Of a DNA stretch of 11,081 nucleotides, positions 1 through 7,898 are shown piece by piece (position 1 is the first letter of the stretch; the number at the start of each line of letters is the position of its first letter). The position numbers were made by a program, and so were the translations under genes. A model generated the notes under the pieces. It worked only from the letters and a program-made list of their open reading frames with translations, was not told the origin of the DNA and searched no databases. The stretch spans positions 1 to 11,081 of the forward strand of contig JAISPN010000246.1 of the NCBI GenBank assembly GCA_031274845.1, given 5' to 3'. This DNA is from Acidobacteriaceae bacterium. GTDB taxonomy: Bacteria; Acidobacteriota; Vicinamibacteria; Vicinamibacterales; CAVVIG01.

Positions 1-1
1 G

Positions 2-283
2 GAGCCGTACTTCGATCAACCGTTCTATGTCGGGTTCAGCGTTGGGGGGTTTGAGCTTGGCTTACTTCCCGACGGGCAGCCAAGTGTTTCTGGCCCTCAA
101 CCTCTTTGGGGTGTTGCAAGCGCAGCGGCATCAATGTCGCGCCTCATTGAGTTGGGTGCCAAACAACTTGAGCCAGTCACCGAGGTTGGCGAAGGCATCA
201 AGGTTGCCGCAGTCATTGACCCTTTCGGCAATAGGTTTGGCATCATTGAAAATCCGCACTTCAATCCAGCTAATGTGGCCTAA
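2..283 (+). CDS. VOC (glyoxalase/bleomycin-resistance fold) family protein, 3' fragment
   Basis: The reading frame is open from base 2 and ends at TAA 281-283, giving 93 C-terminal residues of a protein whose start lies outside the window. The fragment reads through a glycine-rich beta strand (FSVGGFELGLLPDG), a helix (MSRLIELGAK) and the closing strand VAAVIDPFGNRFGIIENPHF. The DPFGN-x-FGII-x-NPHF ending is typical of the last strand of VOC-superfamily domains, which are usually about 115-140 residues, so roughly the last two thirds is present. VOC proteins include metal-dependent lyases, dioxygenases and drug-binding proteins. The specific activity cannot be told from this part. The gene is about 55% GC by hand count, clearly lower than the roughly 65-70% of the following gene, which suggests recent acquisition. 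Its stop codon lies inside an attC-like palindrome. It converges with the DUF349 gene. The frame is certain, the family fairly sure, the function unknown. Confidence 0.8.
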   Translation, partial: EPYFDQPFYVGFSVGGFELGLLPDGQPSVSGPQPLWGVASAAASMSRLIELGAKQLEPVTEVGEGIKVAAVIDPFGNRFGIIENPHFNPANVA

Positions 284-345
284 CATTGCGCTCAACCCGG
301 ACGGCTTCGCCGCCGGTTCACTCCGGCGGCGAGCGGCTAGCGCGA
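278..345 (+). repeat. attC-like imperfect palindrome (possible degenerate integron cassette recombination site)
   Basis: The site begins with GCCTAAC at 278-284, which fits the attC R'' box consensus RYYYAAC and includes the stop codon of the VOC gene, a usual arrangement in gene cassettes. The left arm continues CATTGCGCTCAACCCGGA. The right arm, read on the opposite strand, runs CTAGC-CGCTC-GCC-CCGGA. The two arms can be aligned with small bulges around a central GC-rich hairpin at 309-330. The right end (GCTAGCG, about 336-342) lacks the essential GTT of the R' consensus GTTRRRY, so this may be a decayed site or only resemble one. The right arm overlaps the last codons of the DUF349 gene. 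No integrase is in the window. Confidence 0.4.
309..330. terminator. Strong GC hairpin between convergent genes; possible two-way transcription stop without a T tract
   Basis: GCCGCCGG (309-316) and CCGGCGGC (323-330) form a perfect 8-bp stem with a 6-nt loop. It lies 25 nt past the VOC stop codon and 6 nt past the DUF349 stop codon on the other strand. No run of T follows on either strand, so it is not a classical intrinsic terminator. It is also the centre of the attC-like palindrome, which would explain the hairpin equally well. Confidence 0.3.
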
Positions 346-2970
346 GTGGCGTAACGTGGCGGTCGATTCGTTGATCGTCTTCACCGCGCGGTGGAAACGA
401 TCCGCCAGCGGACGGCGGATATCGTTCGGCATCGGACCAAGGCGCGACAGGAGCTGCTGCGCCTGACGCACTTCCTCCGCCGCCGCTCGCATCCGGCTGT
501 CGTCGTCGGCTTTCGCGCCGATCGTGTTAGCCGCGAGCGCTTCCTTCAGCATGCTCGCCAGCTTCGCGGACGGCGAGAGCGCCGCTTCGGCCGCGCGCGC
601 GCCCGCCATCGAGCCGGCCAGTTGCTCCATTCGCTGCACGAGCGTTTCGAATCGCTTTTGATTGGTCTCCGGATCGAGATCCGTTCCGGCAAACGCCGAC
701 GGCCACTTCGCCACGAGCGCCGACAGCGCCGCATCGAATCGATGGTCGAGCGCTTTCGCCGTGTCGAGGTCGAGGCCACGGCCCGCCACCGCCTGCTGCC
801 ACCGGCTGCGAATGGCGCGGACGTCCGCGAGCAGTGTGTCGGGCTGCGCGTCCGCCGTGCCGATCGTTTCAAGTTCAACGGCAATCGCCTCGCGGCTGGC
901 GGCACGTTCCGCGCGCGCCGTATCGTGACGAAGCGCGTAGCGCGAGAAGAACTTGTCGGACGCGCCGCGGAACCGTTGCCAGATCGCTTCGGACTTCGAC
1001 TTCTTGACCGGCCCAATCGCCTTCCACTGCACCTGCAGCGCCTTGAGCTCGGCGGCCGCCGCGTCCCACTCGGTCGATTCCGCCAATTCTTCGGCGCGCA
1101 CGCACAGCGCTTCTTTCTTCGTCAGGTTCTCCGTCCACGTCGTCTTTCGGGCCGCCAGATCGTCGTGACGTCTGGTGAAGAATCGATCGCAGGCGGTGCG
1201 GAAGCGATCCCAGATCGCCTTTTCCTTGCCGCGCGACACCGGACCGATGGCTTTCCACTCGGCCTGAAGTGTTTTGATCTCTTCGGCCGTGTGAATCCAG
1301 TCGGTCGAATCGGCGAGCGCCTCGACGCGCTCGCAGAGGCTGACCTTCTTCGTCAGGTTCTCGGCACGCGCCTGCGCCTGCACCGCGAAATACGCTTCGC
1401 ACTTTGCCCAAACTTCGTCGTGCGCCGTCTTGAACCGGCGCCACAGCGCGTCGGCTTGCGCGCGTGGCACATCCGCGGCGGCGCGCCACTGCTGTTGCAG
1501 TTCGTGCACCTCGCGCGCGGCCGCTTCCAGATCCTCGGTGTTCTTCAGCGCTTCCATCCGCGCCGAAAGCTGCTCCTGCACCGAGACGTTGGCGAAACGC
1601 TTCCAATCGTCGGCATCGCGCAGCTCCTGCACTTTCGGAATGAGCTTGTTCTGCGCGTCCTTGAGCCGCTTTGAAATCTCGTCCGCATCCTGTCTTGATG
1701 GGAGCGGCGGCAACGCGCTTCCCACAACGGCGCGAAGATCGCGAAGCACGCGCGATCCGGCCTTGAGCGTCAGCTCGGATTTCTCGACGAGGCTTTCAGC
1801 GCGAACCGCCAGTTGCTGCAACCGCCCGAGCGCGTCGCGACGCGCACGCGCGTCCGCTTCCTGATGTTCGCGCTCGCGCACCGTCATCGCCTGATCGATC
1901 ACGCCGTAGCGCTCGACCAGCGCGGCATCGACCTCGACGCCGGTCGCGCCAAGCGCCTGCCACTCACGACGCAGATCGTCGACGCGACGCCGGGCATCGG
2001 CAAAGGATTCATCCGCGGGCGCCGCCGCAATCTCGTCGAGCAGGGCGCCAATGCGTACGCGACGCACCTCCGCCTCTTGCTCCGCGCGCGCACGCGCTTC
2101 GGCCTCTTCGGCCGCGCGACGCTCACGGTCGGCCTCGGCGTCGGCTTCCTCGATGGCAACTTCGGCGTTCGCCTCTGCCTCGGCGGCCAGCGTTGCCTCC
2201 CTCGCGGCTTCCGCCGCCGCGTGCGCGGCGGCCTGTGCCGCACGCTCCGCGGCTTCTTCCGCCGCCAGACGCGCGAGTTCTTCCGCGGCAGCCGCCTCGC
2301 GCGCCGCCTGTTCGTCCGCGTCGCGGATGATGCCGCGCGCGCGCTTCACCGCGCTCTTGTTCTTGCCGCGCGCCACAATGGTTTCGAGATCGTCGCGGCT
2401 GGTCAGCGCGTCCATCGCGACAAGCGCCGCGTCCTTGAACTCGCCGTTGAGCGCGATGGCCATCAGCTCGTCGTGATCGTCACGCCCTTTGAGCGTGTCC
2501 GCCGCCGCGACGCGGATCGGTTCGAGCGCGGCATGACGCGCAATCGATCCGAGCAATCGTCCTTCGCTCACGCTTTCGAGCGCCTGACGCGCAATCGATT
2601 CGTTGGTCGACGACTTCGCCACCTGCGCCACGAGGCGGGCATCGTCGAGCGCGGCCAGCGCCGCAAGCGCGGCGAGGCTTTCCGCGTCGCCAATGCCCTC
2701 GAACGATTCGAGCGCGATGTCGCGCAGCATCGCCGTCGCCTGCGCGCGCACGGTTTCGTCGCCGTCTCGACCCGCAATCGCGCCCAGCACCGATGGCACC
2801 ATCAGCTTGGCCACCGCCGCCTTGCGCACGCGGGCATCGCCGTCGTTCTCGGCCGCGGCGAGAATGGCCTCGTGTTCGGTGAGCGGCAACTCCTGCACCC
2901 AGGCAAGGCGCACGAGCGGGTCCGGATGTTTGTCGCGGGAAGGAGCGCGGAATTTGTCGAGCAGCGTCAT
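337..2970 (-). CDS. HEAT-repeat / coiled-coil / DUF349-repeat protein
   Basis: This 877-residue protein has no predicted signal peptide and is probably cytoplasmic. Residues about 15-215 are HEAT-like helical repeats (for example DGDARVRKAAVAKL and DETVRAQATAML). Residues about 218-310 are an Ala/Glu/Arg-rich coiled coil. Four DUF349 units then follow with the pattern W+A......K..A+W.RF..A.D.FF. Their key tryptophans are W495, W572, W649 and W724, so the first three lie exactly 77 residues apart. Weaker copies surround W337 and the C-terminal LGPMPNDIRRPLADRF. DUF349 has no established biochemical activity that I can name, and long helical repeat proteins like this usually act as scaffolds. 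An in-frame TTG lies one codon upstream, but ATG 2970 is the better start because GGAGAG sits 4 nt before it. The gene begins about 24 nt after the peroxiredoxin stop, suggesting one operon. It ends in TAG at 337-339. Domain assignment is strong; function is unknown. Confidence 0.9.
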   Translation of the reverse strand: MTLLDKFRAPSRDKHPDPLVRLAWVQELPLTEHEAILAAAENDGDARVRKAAVAKLMVPSVLGAIAGRDGDETVRAQATAMLRDIALESFEGIGDAESLAALAALAALDDARLVAQVAKSSTNESIARQALESVSEGRLLGSIARHAALEPIRVAAADTLKGRDDHDELMAIALNGEFKDAALVAMDALTSRDDLETIVARGKNKSAVKRARGIIRDADEQAAREAAAAEELARLAAEEAAERAAQAAAHAAAEAAREATLAAEAEANAEVAIEEADAEADRERRAAEEAEARARAEQEAEVRRVRIGALLDEIAAAPADESFADARRRVDDLRREWQALGATGVEVDAALVERYGVIDQAMTVREREHQEADARARRDALGRLQQLAVRAESLVEKSELTLKAGSRVLRDLRAVVGSALPPLPSRQDADEISKRLKDAQNKLIPKVQELRDADDWKRFANVSVQEQLSARMEALKNTEDLEAAAREVHELQQQWRAAADVPRAQADALWRRFKTAHDEVWAKCEAYFAVQAQARAENLTKKVSLCERVEALADSTDWIHTAEEIKTLQAEWKAIGPVSRGKEKAIWDRFRTACDRFFTRRHDDLAARKTTWTENLTKKEALCVRAEELAESTEWDAAAAELKALQVQWKAIGPVKKSKSEAIWQRFRGASDKFFSRYALRHDTARAERAASREAIAVELETIGTADAQPDTLLADVRAIRSRWQQAVAGRGLDLDTAKALDHRFDAALSALVAKWPSAFAGTDLDPETNQKRFETLVQRMEQLAGSMAGARAAEAALSPSAKLASMLKEALAANTIGAKADDDSRMRAAAEEVRQAQQLLSRLGPMPNDIRRPLADRFHRAVKTINESTATLRHSR

Positions 2971-2974
2971 CAAT

Positions 2975-2980
2975 CTCTCC
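2975..2980 (-). promoter_or_regulatory. Ribosome binding site that decides the DUF349 start
   Basis: On the minus strand, GGAGAG is followed by ATTG and then ATG 2970. Spacing of GGAG to ATG is 6 nt but only 3 nt to the alternative TTG at 2973, so the ATG is favoured. Confidence 0.6.
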
Positions 2981-2994
2981 AGCCTGACCTTTCG

Positions 2995-3606
2995 TCAGCT
3001 TGTGAGGGCAGGCGCGGCACTCGCGGCCGGCCGCCGTGGAATCCCTAGTTGTCTCAGCGTCTGTTCAATCGACGCGCCGTGCGTCGCCGTTGCCCCCGTG
3101 CGATCCACCGCAACGATTCGGCCGTCGAGCCCGATATAAAACGTCACTCTGCTTGCCAGCCCGCTCGCGCCCAGCACGCCGTAGGCCCGCGCCACCGCGC
3201 GATCGGTATCGCCCAGCATCGGGAACCGCAGATCGAACGCGTCAGCAAACGCGCTGAGCGTCGAGGGGTCGTCGACGCTGGCGCCGAATACCACGACCTC
3301 GAACTGTTCAAGGGCGGTTTCGTGCGCGTGAATCGATCGACACTCGATCGTGCATCCACCGGTGAATGCCGCCGGGAACCAGGCGAGCACCACGACGGAA
3401 CGGCCCCGAAAATCTGAAAGCCGATACGTCTTGCCGTCGGACGCGCTCAATTCGAACGCGGGTGCCACGTCGCCCACACCGAGCGATACGCGGCTCGGAA
3501 CAACGCGTCGTGTGACCACGTTGACGATCCCTTGCATCACCACCGTGGCCGAGGTTGCAACTACGCGACCGATACTCAACAATCGCATCGTGCTTCGTTG
3601 TCCCAT
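2995..3606 (-). CDS. Peroxiredoxin (AhpC/TSA, thioredoxin-like fold)
   Basis: The product reduces hydroperoxides with a reactive cysteine. After a mildly hydrophobic, basic N-terminus, the thioredoxin-like domain starts near residue 42 (VGDVAPAFELSASDGKTYRL). The catalytic segment is FPAAFTGGCTIECRS with P78, T82 and peroxidatic C85, and R153 (ASRVTFYIG) is the likely conserved arginine. A second cysteine, C89, gives a C-x3-C pair; the bacterioferritin-comigratory (PrxQ) type usually has C-x4-C, so the resolving mechanism is uncertain. The start is unclear: ATG 3606 has no Shine-Dalgarno, while ATG 3588 (residue 7) and ATG 3537 (residue 24, after GGTGGTG) are alternatives, and all keep the whole domain. 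With the upstream starts the first 35 residues could be a weak membrane or export segment, but no clear signal peptide is seen. It is first of a likely two-gene operon with the DUF349 gene and diverges from the SGNH lipoprotein gene. Confidence 0.85.
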   Translation of the reverse strand: MGQRSTMRLLSIGRVVATSATVVMQGIVNVVTRRVVPSRVSLGVGDVAPAFELSASDGKTYRLSDFRGRSVVVLAWFPAAFTGGCTIECRSIHAHETALEQFEVVVFGASVDDPSTLSAFADAFDLRFPMLGDTDRAVARAYGVLGASGLASRVTFYIGLDGRIVAVDRTGATATHGASIEQTLRQLGIPRRPAASAAPALTS

Positions 3607-3683
3607 GTCATTCTAGTCAAGAGCAACACTGTGGACCTTTCAACTGCGTGCAACTTCTAACGGCTGCCGTCATCCATTCAAAA
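3607..3683. promoter_or_regulatory. Divergent intergenic promoter region
   Basis: This 77-bp gap separates the peroxiredoxin and lipoprotein genes and is visibly richer in A and T than its surroundings, so it must hold promoters for both directions. On the minus strand TAGAAT (3610-3615) is a fair -10 hexamer, but I find no -35 at the normal distance. Transcription from it would begin near 3603, just inside the first possible peroxiredoxin start codon, which would favour a downstream ATG. On the plus strand no convincing -10/-35 pair or Shine-Dalgarno is seen before ATG 3684. No operator palindrome was recognised. Confidence 0.4.
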
Positions 3684-4556
3684 ATGCGGATTCATCGTGT
3701 TCCCGCGGCGTGCGCGCTCGCCATTCTGATAGTCACCCTCACCGCCGCGGCCTGCTCCAACAACAACTCGCCCATCGCGCCCACACCGCCCACGCCCGGA
3801 TCGACCGTGGTGTACTCGCCGGTTGGCGCAAGCGACGTCACCGGCGAGGGATCGTCGAAGGTCTGCCTACCGTTTCTCGACTGCGACGGCAACGGCTACG
3901 TGTATGTCGCCGCGCGCCAGATGAAAAGTCAGGGATTCCTCGTCGACACGTATCCGCTCGGGATTCCCGGCGCGGTCATTAGCCGTGGCTTTCAGGATCT
4001 GGCCGCGCAGTACGGGCGCACCGACGTCATGTTCAACCTGACGCAGTCGACCGCGCCGTTCGTGCGGCGTGATGCCACGCTCGTCACCGTGTTCACCGGC
4101 GCGAACGACATCAACGTCCTCACGTCCGCGCTTGGCGGCGGCGCGGGGGGAAACAATCCGTCCGGTTTCATCGACCAGGAGGTGGCCGCCTTCGGCGCCG
4201 ACTACACGACGTTGCTGACGACGATTCGCGGCCTCGCTCCCAAAGCGCGGATCGTTGTCTTCAACTTGCCCAATCTGGGCGGCTTGCCGTATCTGGCCAC
4301 GGCCTCGCTCGCGCAACGCCAGGCCGCGCAGCGCGCCTCGGTCGGGATGACGGCCCAGATCAATCGTCTCGCCGGCGTGGCGGTCGTCGATCTGATGTGC
4401 GACGCGCGCTTCTATCAACCCGGCACTTTTTCGAGCGACGGATTTCACCCCAACGATCAGGGCTACGCGATGATGGCCGCGGAAGTGGTTGCCGCGTACA
4501 CGTCCGCGTCGTACCCGGCGCCGCAGGGCAGTTGTCCGCAGATGACGCTCTTCTGA
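3684..4556 (+). CDS. SGNH/GDSL-family hydrolase, predicted lipoprotein
   Basis: This 290-residue protein starts with a signal peptide (MRIHRVPAACALAILIVTL) and a lipobox-like TAAAC, predicting lipidation at C24. A Pro/Thr/Asn-rich linker (residues 25-40) follows. The hydrolase domain shows block I as VGASDVTGEG with nucleophile S50, block III as FTGANDIN with G139 and N141, and block V as DGFHP with D252 and H255; G96 may be the block II oxyanion glycine. Block I reads GASD rather than the classical GDSL, a known type of variation in SGNH esterases. The family hydrolyses ester or acetyl bonds in lipids, glycans or peptidoglycan; the substrate here is unknown and the protein would act in the periplasm or on a membrane surface. 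Cysteines 61/67 and 239/284 could form disulfides. The frame is open further upstream, but only ATG 3684 gives a signal peptide; there is no clear Shine-Dalgarno. The Nudix gene follows after 10 nt. Confidence 0.85.
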   Translation: MRIHRVPAACALAILIVTLTAAACSNNNSPIAPTPPTPGSTVVYSPVGASDVTGEGSSKVCLPFLDCDGNGYVYVAARQMKSQGFLVDTYPLGIPGAVISRGFQDLAAQYGRTDVMFNLTQSTAPFVRRDATLVTVFTGANDINVLTSALGGGAGGNNPSGFIDQEVAAFGADYTTLLTTIRGLAPKARIVVFNLPNLGGLPYLATASLAQRQAAQRASVGMTAQINRLAGVAVVDLMCDARFYQPGTFSSDGFHPNDQGYAMMAAEVVAAYTSASYPAPQGSCPQMTLF

Positions 4557-4566
4557 CATCACGACT

Positions 4567-5208
4567 GTGCAGTTCGACGAGCTGTGCGTTCGCCTCGCAA
4601 CATGCATCCCGCCACAGGTGCCAGGCACATCGGCACAGCAATGGATGGCGCCGCGCCACCCGCGCAGATGGCCGGACGGATTCCACGTCGAGCAGCTGCG
4701 TCACGCGGCAGGACTGCTGCTCGTCGTCCCGCACGCGGCTGGCGCGCGCATCGTCCTCACCGAACGGGCACACACGCTCGGCCGTCATCGCGGACAGATT
4801 TCTTTGCCCGGCGGCGTCATCGAACCGGGCGAAACGGTTGAAGCCGCCGCGCTCCGCGAAGCGCACGAAGAGATCGGCATCAGCGCCGATCAGGTACACG
4901 TCATCGGTCCGCTGACGCCGGTCGACATCCCGGTGAGCGGATTCCGTCTGCACCCGGTGGTCGCAACGCTGCACACAAAACCGGCATATCGTCTGGCGAC
5001 CGACGAGGTCGCGCGCGTCCTCGACGTCGATATCGACGAGTTGATGCGCGCCGATCGCCTCGTGTGGCGCACGCTCGAACGCGAGGGCGAACGCATCGCG
5101 TTTCCGGCGTTTGCCGTGGAAGGCGTCGACATCTGGGGCGCGACGGCGATGGTGATCTCTGAGCTGCTGGCGCTCCTCGGATGGACCGGCCCCTTCCCGC
5201 GCGAATGA
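4567..5208 (+). CDS. Nudix hydrolase, CoA-pyrophosphatase-like (NudL/YeaB type)
   Basis: This 213-residue protein carries a full Nudix box, GX5EX7REUXEEXGU, running from G83 through E89, R97, E98, E101 and E102 to I105; the glutamates bind the divalent metals that drive hydrolysis of the diphosphate. Directly before it, LTERAHTLGRHRGQISLPGG (residues 64-83) matches the extra signature of CoA pyrophosphatases, which split CoA or oxidised CoA into 3',5'-ADP and phosphopantetheine. The length and the C-terminal FPAFAVEG-x-IWGATAMV segment also fit that group. It is a soluble cytoplasmic enzyme. The start is a GTG at 4567, 10 nt after the stop of the SGNH gene and without a clear Shine-Dalgarno, so translation is probably coupled. 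No other plausible start lies before the conserved region except residue M27. Family is certain; CoA as substrate is likely but not proven. Confidence 0.9.
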   Translation: MQFDELCVRLATCIPPQVPGTSAQQWMAPRHPRRWPDGFHVEQLRHAAGLLLVVPHAAGARIVLTERAHTLGRHRGQISLPGGVIEPGETVEAAALREAHEEIGISADQVHVIGPLTPVDIPVSGFRLHPVVATLHTKPAYRLATDEVARVLDVDIDELMRADRLVWRTLEREGERIAFPAFAVEGVDIWGATAMVISELLALLGWTGPFPRE

Positions 5209-5246
5209 GTGGGACGCCTCGCCGATGTCGCGCATCAACAGCCGCT

Positions 5247-5255
5247 TGGTACAAT
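5247..5255 (+). promoter_or_regulatory. Extended -10 promoter element for the topoisomerase gene
   Basis: TGG-TACAAT at 5247-5255 fits the extended -10 consensus TGn-TATAAT with one mismatch. No good -35 is present 16-18 bp upstream, which is common for extended -10 promoters. It is followed by CC and GGGCGC; the same TACAAT-N2-GGGCGC arrangement occurs before the NYN gene. The transcript would begin near 5262 and carry a leader of about 35 nt. Confidence 0.5.
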
Positions 5256-5297
5256 CCGGGCGCACCACACTGAACTGACGACTGGGGACTCACGGTT

Positions 5298-7715
<2,418 letters not shown>

Positions 7716-7730
<15 letters not shown>

Positions 7731-7747
7731 GGAAAACAGGCTGTTTC
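7716..7747 (+). terminator. Hairpin spanning the topoisomerase stop codon, probable terminator
   Basis: CCTGTTTTC (7716-7724) and GAAAACAGG (7732-7740) form a perfect 9-bp stem with a 7-nt loop that contains the TAA stop (7728-7730). Only a short TGTTT follows, so it is a weak intrinsic terminator. AACAG-G-CTGTT just after it is a second small palindrome. A promoter for the next gene starts about 18 nt later, in line with a transcription unit boundary here. Confidence 0.5.
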
Positions 7748-7757
7748 GCGTTCGGGT

Positions 7758-7763
7758 TACAAT
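7758..7763 (+). promoter_or_regulatory. -10 promoter element for the NYN-domain gene
   Basis: TACAAT at 7758-7763 is one base from TATAAT and is followed by GA and GGGCGC, as at the topoisomerase promoter. No good -35 is seen at 17 bp. It sits right after the putative terminator, so the NYN gene probably has its own transcript starting near 7770. Confidence 0.5.
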
Positions 7764-7769
7764 GAGGGC

Positions 7770-7898
7770 GCTCCAGGCGAAAGCTCCGGGGATTTCGACC
7801 GCTGCGCACCTTGCCACGATACTGGCTGCTGCGGTCTGCCCCGTCCCGCAGCGCTCCGCTGCCGCCCCCGAGCACACCAACCTTAACAAGGATTAGTT
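7770..7898 (+). promoter_or_regulatory. Long GC-rich 5' leader with two mutually exclusive hairpins
   Basis: If the promoter above is used, the NYN message has a leader of about 130 nt. GCTGCGG (7828-7834) can pair with CCGCAGC (7846-7852). GCAGCG (7848-7853) can instead pair with CGCTGC (7857-7862). The two stems share bases 7848-7852, so only one can form at a time. I recognise no known riboswitch class, and in GC-rich DNA such stems also occur by chance. Confidence 0.25.
7888..7892 (+). promoter_or_regulatory. Ribosome binding site fixing the TTG start of the NYN gene
   Basis: AAGGA is followed by 6 nt (TTAGTT) and TTG 7899. No ATG or GTG lies nearer that would keep the first strand (NLAVFIDFDN) whole at a good distance, so TTG is well supported as the start. 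Confidence 0.7.

Noticed and set aside
27..374. A 115-residue plus-strand reading frame over the VOC fragment
   Set aside because: It is the wrong frame: the frame from base 2 gives a recognisable VOC ending, while this one gives no family resemblance and runs into the DUF349 gene.
2220..2320. Repetitive GC-rich stretch inside the DUF349 gene
   Set aside because: It encodes the Ala/Glu-rich coiled coil. The repetition is low-complexity coding sequence, not a DNA repeat element.
391..3048. Long plus-strand frames (up to 427 residues) opposite the DUF349 gene
   Set aside because: They are Arg-rich antisense shadows caused by high GC. The minus-strand protein shows clear domains and a ribosome site.
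3350..3352. Selenocysteine at the peroxiredoxin active site
   Set aside because: The codon at the active position is an ordinary cysteine codon, with no in-frame TGA.
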